Of a stretch of 64,000 bases of DNA, positions 17,715-25,622 are shown piece by piece (positions within the stretch are counted from its first letter, which is position 1; each line of letters starts with the position of its first letter). Position numbers and translations under genes: made by a program. The notes below the pieces were generated by a model. That model did not search any database and was not told the DNA's origin. It worked only from the letters and a program-made list of their open reading frames with translations. The DNA lies in assembly GCA_021201825.1 (NCBI GenBank), contig JAJQED010000017.1:1-64000 (forward strand), written 5' to 3'. This DNA is from Alistipes sp. (GTDB lineage Bacteria > Bacteroidota > Bacteroidia > Bacteroidales > Rikenellaceae).

Positions 17715-19220
17715 ATGTTACGAAAACTCAGGCGGGTTTTAGGCGGGATATTCCTGGCTTTAATCACGTTATTGTTCCTCGATTTCACCGGTGCACTGCA
17801 CGGTGTACTGGGCTGGACGGCCGATGTCCAGCTTGTCCCGGCCATCCTGTCGGGAAGTTTAATTATCCTTGCCGTACTGCTTGTGGTCACCCTGTTGCTG
17901 GGCCGGGTTTATTGTTCTGTTATATGCCCTCTGGGCGTGATGCAGGATGTCTGTTCCTGGAGCGCTGGCAGGGTAAACAAGAAAAGGCGGTATTCCTATT
18001 CGCGGGCTGTGAGCTGGCTCCGGTACACGGTGCTCGGTATTTTCATTATAGCCCTGGTCGCCCACGTCGCGGCGCTCGTCACCCTTATCGAGCCATACAG
18101 CGCCTACGGGAGGATAGCCACCAATATTTTCGCGCCGGTTTACCGGCTCGGCAATAACCTGCTGGCATATTTTGCCGCCCGGGTGGACAGTTATGCATTT
18201 TACCATACGGACGTATGGGTGAAAGGTTTCGGTTCGCTGGCCGTTGCCCTCATCACGCTGATCGTTATCGGACTGCTGGCCTGGCGCAACGGCAGGACAT
18301 GGTGCAATACCGTTTGCCCGGTGGGAACACTGCTGGGTTTCATATCGAGGTTCTCGGTGCTTAAACCCGTCATCGACCCGGCTAAATGTACAAAATGCAG
18401 CCAGTGTTCACGGGTTTGCAAGGCATCATGTATAGACTACGACAATTACGCCATAGACCACAGCAGGTGTGTGACCTGCATGAACTGCATCGACAAATGC
18501 AAATTCGACGCCCTGCATTACACCGCCAAACGCTATAAGCTCAATGCGGCTGCGGAGAACGCGGCTGACGATACGGCAGAAGGCGGCACAAACAATGGAA
18601 TGTCCCGGCGCGGCTTCCTCTCGGTTGCCGGTATACTTGCCGTCTCGAACACCGTTAAGGCCCAGGCCCCAATCGCCGACGGCGGCCTTGCGGTCATAGA
18701 GGACAAGAAGATCCCCGACCGGCAGACGGCGGTCCTGCCCCCGGGCTCTGACAACGCCCGCCATATGAAGATCCATTGCACGGGCTGCCAGCTGTGCGTG
18801 TCGGCCTGCCCGAACAATATACTGCGGCCGTCGAATAAATTCTCTACTTTTATGCAGCCCGAGATGTCTTTCGAGCGGGGTTACTGCCGCCCGGAATGTA
18901 CCCGGTGCTCGGAGGTGTGTCCTACGGGGGCTATCCGGCGCATCACCCCGGTCGAGAAGTCTTCGATCCAGGTCGGGCGCGCGGTATGGATCAAGGAGAA
19001 CTGCGTGGTCAACCGTGACGAAGAACCGTGTACAGCCTGTGAACGGCACTGCCCTACCGGTGCGATCACGCTCATTTCACGCAACAACGACGACAAGCTG
19101 AAAATACCCGTGGTGGATACGGAGATTTGTATCGGTTGCGGGGCCTGCGAAAATCTCTGCCCGTCCCGTCCGTTCAGCGCCATCTATGTGGAGGGCATCG
19201 AGAGGCACAGGACGATCTAA
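17715..19220 (+). CDS. Membrane-bound polyferredoxin (NapH/NapG-like fusion)
   Basis: A 501-aa electron-transfer protein. About four transmembrane segments lie in residues 1-200, with NapH-type motifs GRVYCSVICPLGV and NGRTWCNTVCPVGT. Ferredoxin motifs follow: CTKCSQCSRVCKASC and CVTCMNCIDKC. Near residue 295 there is an RR-hydrophobic segment (MSRRGFLSVAGILAVSN) resembling a Tat signal. Four more Cys motifs follow (CTGCQLCVSACP, CTRCSEVCP, CTACERHCP, CIGCGACENLCP). This looks like a NapH-like protein fused to a NapG-like exported ferredoxin. The ATG at 17715 is preferred to the TTG at 17667. It lies 18 bases upstream of an Fe-S aldo/keto reductase and probably feeds it electrons. Confidence 0.85.
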   Translation: MLRKLRRVLGGIFLALITLLFLDFTGALHGVLGWTADVQLVPAILSGSLIILAVLLVVTLLLGRVYCSVICPLGVMQDVCSWSAGRVNKKRRYSYSRAVSWLRYTVLGIFIIALVAHVAALVTLIEPYSAYGRIATNIFAPVYRLGNNLLAYFAARVDSYAFYHTDVWVKGFGSLAVALITLIVIGLLAWRNGRTWCNTVCPVGTLLGFISRFSVLKPVIDPAKCTKCSQCSRVCKASCIDYDNYAIDHSRCVTCMNCIDKCKFDALHYTAKRYKLNAAAENAADDTAEGGTNNGMSRRGFLSVAGILAVSNTVKAQAPIADGGLAVIEDKKIPDRQTAVLPPGSDNARHMKIHCTGCQLCVSACPNNILRPSNKFSTFMQPEMSFERGYCRPECTRCSEVCPTGAIRRITPVEKSSIQVGRAVWIKENCVVNRDEEPCTACERHCPTGAITLISRNNDDKLKIPVVDTEICIGCGACENLCPSRPFSAIYVEGIERHRTI

Positions 19221-19238
19221 CCCTGAAAAACGAAAGAA

Positions 19239-20615
19239 ATGTCACAGGATAACAAAAAAAATATATCGCGCAGGGATTTCATAAAGACCCTCGGGGCCGG
19301 GGCGGTCGTCACGTCCGCCGCATTGGCCGGTTGCAAGCCCAAGGGGCAGACCAATACAAGCAGTATTACAGGCGAGGTTCCCACCGATAAAATGACTTAC
19401 CGGACCAACCGCCATACCGGGGACAAAGTATCCCTGTTGGGCTACGGTTGCATGCGCTGGCCGATGAAAGACGGCGAAGTGGATCAGGATGCTGTCAACG
19501 ACCTGGTTGATTATGCCCTGGACCACGGCATCAATTACTTCGACACCGCACCGGGTTACCTACGTGGCCTCTCGGAGGCGGCCACGGGTGCGGCCCTGAA
19601 GCGGCATCCGCGCGAGAAATATTTCATCGCCACCAAACTTTCGAACATGGCGCAGGATAAATATGCCCGCAGCCGCGAGGGTTCGATCGCGATGTACCGG
19701 CAGTCGTTCGAGCGGATGCAGATAGATTATATAGACTACTATCTGCTTCATTCCATCGGCGGGGACAATGTAGCGGGGGTAAAGGAGCGGTTCGTGGATA
19801 ACGGGATGATCGACTTCCTGTTGGAGGAAAAGGAAGCGGGCCGGATACGCAACCTCGGATGGTCTTTCCACGGAGACGTGGAGGCGTTCGACTACCTGCT
19901 GGCTTACAATAACATACAATGGGATTTCGCCATGATCCAGCTGAACTATATGGACTGGCACCATGCCACCGGGCGCAATGTAAATGCCGAATACCTCTAT
20001 ACCGAACTGGAGAAGAAGAACGTGCCGGCCATCGTGATGGAACCGTTGCTGGGCGGCCGCCTGTCCCGGCTCAACTCACTGAGCCAGGCCCCGTTACGGC
20101 AACTGCACCCGGACGACACCCCGGCCAAATGGGCGTTCCGGTATGCCGGAAGCCCGGACAATATCCTAACCGTACTCAGCGGGATGACTTACCTCGAGCA
20201 TTTACAGGAGAATATACGTACCTATTCGCCGCTCGAGCCGCTCACACCGGCCGAGTACGATGCCCTGGAAGAGGTTACACAGCTCATGCTCAACGACGAC
20301 TTCATACCGTGTACCGAATGCCAGTACTGTATGCCCTGCCCTTACGGGATAGACATACCAGGCGTTTTTTCGCATTACAACCGCGTTGTGAACGAACAAC
20401 GGATGCCGGAAGATGCGGGTGATCCTAACTACCGAAAATACCGGCGGCAATTCCTTATAGGTTATGACAGGAGCGTGGAGGGCACCAGACAAGCAAATCA
20501 CTGCATCGGCTGCGGCATCTGCAAACCTGAATGCCCGCAGAGAATACCTATCCCCGATGAGATGAACCGTATCGACGAGTTCGTGGAAAAATTACGGCTC
20601 GAGGGTAAAATATAG
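19239..20615 (+). CDS. Tat-exported aldo/keto reductase with C-terminal 4Fe-4S domain
   Basis: A 458-aa protein. The Tat signal SRRDFIKTLGAGAVVTSAA ends in LAGC, so it may also be lipidated. The aldo/keto reductase barrel follows: LLGYGCMRWPM, INYFDTAPGYLRG (catalytic Asp and Tyr), IATKLSN (Lys) and YYLLHS (His). The C-terminus has CTECQYCMPCPYGIDIP and CIGCGICKPECPQRIP, a two-cluster ferredoxin domain. Fe-S AKRs of this type are widespread in anaerobes, with unknown substrates. Coupling to the membrane polyferredoxin upstream suggests extracytoplasmic reduction or oxidation driven by quinol or ferredoxin electrons; this is inference. Confidence 0.88.
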   Translation: MSQDNKKNISRRDFIKTLGAGAVVTSAALAGCKPKGQTNTSSITGEVPTDKMTYRTNRHTGDKVSLLGYGCMRWPMKDGEVDQDAVNDLVDYALDHGINYFDTAPGYLRGLSEAATGAALKRHPREKYFIATKLSNMAQDKYARSREGSIAMYRQSFERMQIDYIDYYLLHSIGGDNVAGVKERFVDNGMIDFLLEEKEAGRIRNLGWSFHGDVEAFDYLLAYNNIQWDFAMIQLNYMDWHHATGRNVNAEYLYTELEKKNVPAIVMEPLLGGRLSRLNSLSQAPLRQLHPDDTPAKWAFRYAGSPDNILTVLSGMTYLEHLQENIRTYSPLEPLTPAEYDALEEVTQLMLNDDFIPCTECQYCMPCPYGIDIPGVFSHYNRVVNEQRMPEDAGDPNYRKYRRQFLIGYDRSVEGTRQANHCIGCGICKPECPQRIPIPDEMNRIDEFVEKLRLEGKI

Positions 20616-20630
20616 ACGGCCGAATGGCCA

Positions 20631-20666
20631 AAAGGAATAGCCGGGCTTTAGCCCGGCTATTCCTTT
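20631..20666. terminator. Bidirectional terminator between AKR and abgT
   Basis: AAAGGAATAGCCGGGC and its complement form a perfect 16-bp stem with a TTTA loop between convergent genes. The far arm reaches into the abgT stop codon. Confidence 0.85.
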
Positions 20667-21639
20667 AAATGCCGTTATAGAATATTCCAGACCCCGGACC
20701 CAGCGGCAACCCGGTTAGGATCCAAACAATAAGCAACACTATCCAAACCACGAAGAACGAGATGGAATAAGGCAACATCGTGGATATAAGGGTTCCTATA
20801 CCGGCCTGCTTGTCGTATTTCTCGAAGTAAACGATTATCAGGGCAAAAAAGCTCATCATGGGGGAAATTATATTGGTCACGCTGTCACCGATACGGTAGA
20901 CGGCCTGCGACAGTTCGGGTGAGTAACCCATGAGCATGAACATGGGGACGAAGACCGGGGCCAGTATAGCCCACTTCGCGGAAGCGCTGCCCATGAACAT
21001 ATTAAGGAAAGCCGAAAAGAGTATGAACAACACCATCAGCGGTATCATCGGCATGTTTATGCCCTGCAGCCAGTTTGCCCCGTCTATGGCGAGAATCAGC
21101 CCGAGGTTGCTCCAACGGAACCAGGCGACGAACTGAGCCGCAAAGAATACCAGCACAAGGAACGATACCAGGGTTTTGAAACTGTCCGTCATCCCTTTGA
21201 TCACGTCGCCGTCCGACCGGAACTTTTTCGTCACAACCCCGTAAGCGATTCCTACCGTAGTGGTTATGAGAAACAGCACGGCAATGAAACCGGTCAGGCT
21301 TCTGGTGCTGCGTGCCCCGGGCCGCATGCTGACTTTCGTGATCGTATTGGTCGGCATCCTCTCCAATATCGCTTCTGACCTCGGGTATATCCTGATAATC
21401 CCCAGCAGGATACGGTGCAGGCACTCGACAGATACAAGGTTATCGACCTCTACCGGCTGTCCGGTTGCCGGATGTACGGCAGTCCACCCCATCAGGCTTC
21501 CTATCCAGGAGACCAGGAGTACGACCAGTGCAAGCAAACCGAACAGGGACGCCGGATGCGGCAGGGCATTGCCCGCACGTTCCACGAACATGAGAAACCG
21601 TCCCTTACCTTTTTTATTACCCGCTGTAATCCCGCTCAT
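20665..21639 (-). pseudogene. Scrambled AbgT-family transporter gene
   Basis: The 324-aa open frame is an AbgT-type (aminobenzoyl-glutamate) permease that has lost its middle; intact members are about 500 aa. The N-terminus (to LHRILLG, about residue 81) and the C-terminus are well conserved. The C-terminal part runs from about GFIAVLFLITTTVGIAYG through MGSASAKWAILAPVFVPMF to GDSVTNIISPMMSFF. Between them about 30 residues are nonsense in this frame. The opposite strand there encodes a real AbgT helix (LTFVIVLVGILSNIASD). Thus one segment is inverted and its two flanks are deleted. A functional transporter is unlikely. It could be true decay or an assembly or amplification chimera. Confidence 0.85.
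21296..21403 (+). other. Inverted internal fragment of abgT
   Basis: Read on the plus strand these ~108 bases encode RLLVLRAPGRMLTFVI and continue as GILSNIASDLGYILIIP. That is the conserved AbgT segment usually found just after the region where the N-terminal fragment ends. The surrounding gene is on the minus strand, so this piece is flipped. Junctions lie near 21296 and 21403; exact breakpoints are blurred by a few bases. Confidence 0.8.
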
Positions 21640-21749
21640 AGGCTTTTATCAAGGATGGGAATATACCCAAATCCCCCGGAAAATCCAAAACGGGGGACAC
21701 TGCAGCCTATTTTTTATGCCCGATTATTTGGCGGAAACGATTTAAATAC

Positions 21750-21929
21750 GGACTTTTGTTATGCCTGCCCACCGGAACCGCTATCTGTGCGGCCCGCTGC
21801 GGCAGGTGATTTAGGGTTTATTCAATATTATTGTGGAATATTGCAGTATAGGCCATGATGAAGCAGGCTTTAGCGGCATAGGCCGCATTATAGACAGTGC
21901 CGCGCGGGAATTATCCCGCGCGGTTTTTT
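21750..21929 (+). ncRNA. Candidate small RNA ending at an orphan terminator
   Basis: A strong plus-strand terminator closes a stretch with no open reading frame and no plus-strand gene upstream for over 1.1 kb. The stretch contains GCCTGC, which can pair either with GGCAGG (21801) or with GCAGGC (21863). That would allow two exclusive folds. No promoter with TAnnTTTG was found, so the 5' end is a guess. It could instead be the leftover of a lost gene. Confidence 0.3.
21900..21929 (+). terminator. Orphan intrinsic terminator
   Basis: CCGCGCGGGA and TCCCGCGCGG form a perfect 10-bp stem with an ATTA loop, followed by TTTTTT. No plus-strand gene precedes it. Confidence 0.85.
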
Positions 21930-22072
21930 ATACTGTAAAAAAATCCCCCTTTAATATATTTATTACCCGATTCCGGCATTTGTTTTTTATCTTAGCAAAG
22001 TCTTTTGATCCTGCCAGGCCCCTTTAACCCACAGATCCGGCCGCAGGCCCGTAAACCATAACATGTTACTCT

Positions 22073-22109
22073 CCGCACGGAGGAATCATGCCCGACGATT
22101 TCCGTGCGG
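22073..22109 (+). promoter_or_regulatory. Leader hairpin upstream of the radical SAM gene
   Basis: CCGCACGGA and TCCGTGCGG form a perfect 9-bp stem around a 19-base loop, 24 bases before the ATG at 22134. There is no T run, so a role in leader stability or translation control is more likely than termination. Confidence 0.4.
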
Positions 22110-22133
22110 CCCGAACCGATTAATGAAAAAACT

Positions 22134-23334
22134 ATGGCCGTAAAACGTAAGGGAAGTTCTTTCCGTAAAATGAGTACCGAAAGGAAACTCGAATCAATAT
22201 TTTTGTTCGTCACCGGACGGTGCAACGCCAAATGCGCCATGTGCTTCTATGCCGGCGATATGGACGATAGGCTCGGGGAGCTGACGTTCGACGAGATACG
22301 CAAAATCTCCGAGACCGCCAGGGATATAAACAAGCTGTGGATATCCGGCGGTGAGCCTACCCTGCGGGAAGACCTGCCCGAGATCATCGAGATGTTCTAC
22401 CGCAATAACCACATAAAGGATATCAACTGGCCAACCAACGGGTTGCAGGCCGACCGGGTCATCGAATGGGTCAGGCGCATCCGCAAGAGCTGTCCGGACT
22501 GTAACGTATCGATCAGCGTTTCGATGGACGGCTTCACCGATACGCACGACAAACAGCGCGGCGTTCCGGGCAATTTCTATAAGGCACTCGACCAGATACG
22601 ATAACTTCGCCGACGACGGCTATGTGCTGCAAACGCTCGCCACGGTGATCACCAAATATAACGTGGAGCAGATTTACGACCTGATGTACTGGATCTACGG
22701 CCGTTTCAAATCCTCGAATCATATCATAGAGGCCGCCCGGGGAGAGACCCGTGAAGAGGGGGTAAAGGTGCTGAACGAGCAGTCGCTCCGCGCGATCCAG
22801 GACGAAGTGGCACCCATGTATTCGGCTTACGCCAAACGGATGTCCGAGGGGGTAAGTTTTCTACGTAAGCCCGTCACCCGCTTTATTTACCAGGGTTTTC
22901 TGCGCACCATGTTCAACATCCGCGCGGATAATCTCGAGGGGCCCAAGCCGTGGGGTATGGACTGCACGGCCGGAGAAACCACCCTTGTTATCGATTATGA
23001 CGGGCGGTTCCGCGCCTGTGAACTCCGTCCGCAGCTGGGGAACGTTAAGGATTACGGCTGTGACGTGCAGGCCATAATGAACAGCGAGGCCATGAAAAAC
23101 GAGATCGAGGCCATAGGTTGCGGCCATAAGGCAAACTGTTGGTGTACTCACGGCTGCTGGATTTCGGCTTCCCTTGCGTTCAATCCCAAACAGATGATCA
23201 AAAAAGTGTGGCAGGGCTATCGGGAGACCCGCAAGCTCAACAAACCTCTGAATATTACCGAAGAGCGGCTTCAGGCCCTCGAAGTTAAATACAACGTCGA
23301 CAGGGAGAAACTGGCGGCCATAGGTGTAATATGA
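22134..23334 (+). pseudogene. Radical SAM/SPASM-like protein, split by a frameshift
   Basis: Two adjacent ORFs are halves of one gene. The first, ending at TAA 22602-22604, has the radical SAM motif CNAKCAMC and ISGGEPTLREDLPEI. In the next frame the sequence continues without a gap as YDNFADDGYVLQTLATVITKYN, then CTAGETTLVIDYDGRF, then CGHKANCWCTHGCW, a SPASM-like cysteine domain. The whole would be about 400 aa. The shift from frame 0 to +1 needs one extra or two missing bases near 22595-22605. It could be a real mutation or a base error. The downstream glycosyltransferase overlaps its stop by four bases, so the pair was an operon. The substrate is unknown. Confidence 0.8.
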
Positions 23335-24611
23335 GGATACTGATTGTAACGAGGGGCTCGCAGGGTGATATCTACCCGTTCATCGCCCTTGCCACGGAAC
23401 TCAGGGGCCGGGGGCACCGGGTGACGTTCAGCCTGCCGCGCATTTTCGAAGAGCATGCCCGAAAAGCCGGACTGACCTATATCTTGCAGGACGAAGACGA
23501 TATTGGCGGGATGATAAACCGCACGGCCGAAACCAAACAAAAGGCCCGGGAAGTTCTGCGGTGGATGCGGGGAGTGATCGATATGCAGTTCCGGCAGCTG
23601 GTCCCGCTAATGGAAGAGCACGACCTGCTGATCGCTGCCAATACCGAATTCGCCGCTGCCAGCGTTGCCGAATATTGCGGCAAGCCCATTATCCGCACGG
23701 CGTTCGGGCCGTTCCTGCCCAGCCGGAACATCCCGCCGGCCGTAATGCCGTTCCCGAAACCGGGGAAGATACTTAGTCCCATGTTCTTCTGGAAGTTGCT
23801 CAACGTGAGCACAAACTTTATGGTACGGAAGACCATCAACCGCAACCGGGCGTCGCTCGGCATGGAACCGGTGAAGAATTTCGGGTACCACACGGCGGAG
23901 TACTGCGATAATTTTTTGCTCTACAGCCCCACCCTCGGCAGTACCGACCCGGACTGGAGCAGTAAATACCAATGGGCCATCGGCGGATACAGCTTCAACG
24001 ACTCTATGGAATACGACAAAAGGGAATTCGATCGGCTGATGACGTTTATCAAGGGAGACGACCGCCCTACCCTTTTCTTCACCCTGGGCAGCTGCAATGA
24101 CAAGAACCGGGACCGGTTCTGCAGTATGCTCGCACAGATTTGCCTTGCGGAGGATTATAAACTGGTGATCGGCTCGGGGTGGTCCGGGACCGGGACCCAC
24201 CTGGAGGGCAACGACTCTTTTTACGTCCTTAGTTCGACCATCCCCCATAATTTGTTCCTGCCGCATTGTGCGGCGGCCATCCACCACGGCGGCTGCGGCA
24301 CAACCCACAGCATGGCAAGGGCCGGGATACCGCAGATGGTCGTACCGATATTCGTAGACCAGCACTATTGGGGTTACCGGGTAACCACTCTCGGCCTTGG
24401 TCCTGCAAGGGCAAAACTTGGCAAGATAAAACGGGCCGAACTGCACAGGCGGATAAAGGACCTGATGACCAACCCGGCCTATAAGCAGAACGCCGCCGAT
24501 ACCGGGGCAAAGTTACGGGCGGAACACGGACCGCAGGCCCTTTGCGATTATATCGAGCGGAACTATCCCCAGACAGTCGGTGAAAAACAGGAGGAACGGC
24601 ATGCTTATTAG
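23331..24611 (+). CDS. GT1-family (UGT-like) glycosyltransferase
   Basis: A 426-aa GT-B enzyme likely transferring a sugar from a nucleotide donor to a lipid or small molecule. The N-terminus ILIVTRGSQGDIYPFIALA is the acceptor-domain start of sterol-glucosyltransferase-like enzymes. The donor motif is HHGGCGTTHSMARAGIP near residue 322, followed by QMVVPIFVDQHYWG. No signal peptide is present, so it acts in the cytosol or at the inner membrane face. It starts inside the radical SAM stop (ATGA) and overlaps a 29-codon ORF at its end. The tight coupling suggests a small biosynthetic unit, product unknown, now possibly broken by the radical SAM frameshift. Confidence 0.88.
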   Translation: MRILIVTRGSQGDIYPFIALATELRGRGHRVTFSLPRIFEEHARKAGLTYILQDEDDIGGMINRTAETKQKAREVLRWMRGVIDMQFRQLVPLMEEHDLLIAANTEFAAASVAEYCGKPIIRTAFGPFLPSRNIPPAVMPFPKPGKILSPMFFWKLLNVSTNFMVRKTINRNRASLGMEPVKNFGYHTAEYCDNFLLYSPTLGSTDPDWSSKYQWAIGGYSFNDSMEYDKREFDRLMTFIKGDDRPTLFFTLGSCNDKNRDRFCSMLAQICLAEDYKLVIGSGWSGTGTHLEGNDSFYVLSSTIPHNLFLPHCAAAIHHGGCGTTHSMARAGIPQMVVPIFVDQHYWGYRVTTLGLGPARAKLGKIKRAELHRRIKDLMTNPAYKQNAADTGAKLRAEHGPQALCDYIERNYPQTVGEKQEERHAY

Positions 24612-24690
24612 CGCATTACTGGGACTGATAGCCGCCCTGATATACCGGATCTTCAAAAAGAAGAAAAAAGAGACGGGCGGGGACATGTAA
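24601..24690 (+). CDS. 29-aa single-pass membrane microprotein
   Basis: A short ORF (MLISALLGLIAALIYRIF, then KKKKKE and an acidic tail) missed by the ORF track. It overlaps the last 11 bases of the glycosyltransferase and has a strong Shine-Dalgarno AGGAGG 7-8 bases upstream of its ATG. That is unusual in Bacteroidota and supports translation. One transmembrane helix with a lysine-rich cytosolic side is predicted by inspection. It may anchor or regulate the glycosyltransferase or radical SAM protein. Similar tiny hydrophobic-plus-lysine ORFs do occur by chance, so conservation is needed. Confidence 0.6.
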   Translation: MLISALLGLIAALIYRIFKKKKKETGGDM

Positions 24691-24728
24691 GCGGGGGCCC
24701 GGCGTGGATGCCCGGCCTGCAAAGTAAT

Positions 24729-25622
24729 TTACCTTTCCGTCTCGTAAAGCTGGCGGATAATACCGTCCACCAGCCCTACTTTAGGAACGATCACCTCCGG
24801 GACCCCGGCCGAGACGGCGGCCTTGTAGAACAGGCCGAGGGCCGACAGTATAACGTCGGCGCGGTAGGAATTCAATCCTGCTTTTTCCATTCGTTCCGTG
24901 AACGAAAGGCTGGCCAGTTTATAATACAGGGTCTTGAGTTCCCCGGTACGGACCGGTTCGCCGATTTTTTTCTTTAGAAGTTTATGGACCTTGTTTATGT
25001 TGCCCCCGGTACCGATAATGGCGGCCGGTTTGAAACGGATGCCGATCTGCTCCAGATGGGCCGCGAAACGGGCCATCTCTTTCTCATCGGTACCCTTGCT
25101 GAGTATCCTCACGGTTCCCAACCGGAACGACTTGGATGAGATCTCCTTATGGTCGCTGTAAACGATTATTTCCGTACTGCCGCCCCCCACGTCCATATAA
25201 ACGTAGTTCTTATCCGGGTCGACAAATGTGTCGAACTCCCCGGCCTTATAGACGAGTTTGGCTTCTTCGATGCCGGTGATTATCTCCACCTTTATCCCGC
25301 TCGCCTTTTTGATGCACTTGATAATTTCCTTGCCGTTGGCCGCCTCGCGCATGGCGCTGGTGGCGCAGGCCCGGTACTTATCTACTTTATATGCCGTAAG
25401 CAGATGGGCGAAACCCTGCATGGCTTCCGAGAGCAGCTTTTTCTTTTCGCCCTCTATCTTCCCCTGTGTAAAAACGTCCTCTCCCAACCGGATAGGGACC
25501 CGGATATAGGCCGCTTTTTTGAACTCGGTCTCGTCGGTGTAAGCCTCGATATATTTGATCAGTAACCTTATCGCGTTGGAGCCTATATCGATGGCTCCCA
25601 GTATCTCGTTGGATTTAGGCAT
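24729..25622 (-). CDS. Exopolyphosphatase/guanosine pentaphosphatase, Ppx/GppA family
   Basis: Hydrolyses polyphosphate ends or pppGpp. The ASKHA-fold ATPase motifs are present: AIDIGSNAIRLLI (phosphate 1), YVYMDVGGGSTEIIV (phosphate 2) and AIIGTGGNINKVHKL (adenosine-like). The 297-aa length matches short Ppx forms lacking the C-terminal HD-like domain. The ORF track begins at 25652; the ATG at 25622 overlaps the ppk1 stop by only eight bases and starts the conserved core, so it is chosen. Coupling to ppk1 places synthesis and breakdown of polyphosphate in one transcript. Confidence 0.93.
   Translation of the reverse strand: MPKSNEILGAIDIGSNAIRLLIKYIEAYTDETEFKKAAYIRVPIRLGEDVFTQGKIEGEKKKLLSEAMQGFAHLLTAYKVDKYRACATSAMREAANGKEIIKCIKKASGIKVEIITGIEEAKLVYKAGEFDTFVDPDKNYVYMDVGGGSTEIIVYSDHKEISSKSFRLGTVRILSKGTDEKEMARFAAHLEQIGIRFKPAAIIGTGGNINKVHKLLKKKIGEPVRTGELKTLYYKLASLSFTERMEKAGLNSYRADVILSALGLFYKAAVSAGVPEVIVPKVGLVDGIIRQLYETER

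Larger units (their letters stand above)
21640..22133. other. 494-base intergenic region
   Basis: No gene is supported here. It contains a C5G/CG5 inverted repeat at 21673-21696 in the abgT leader, an orphan plus-strand terminator at 21900-21929, and a hairpin in the radical SAM leader. The 64-aa ORF at 21833 runs through the terminator and is not credible. Confidence 0.6.

Noticed and set aside
21260-21745. 161-aa plus-strand ORF as a gene
   Set aside because: Only about 36 residues match AbgT; the rest is antisense to abgT. It is explained as an inverted fragment, not a gene.
22590-22610. Programmed ribosomal frameshift in the radical SAM gene
   Set aside because: No slippery heptamer and no obvious stimulating structure; mutation or base error is simpler.
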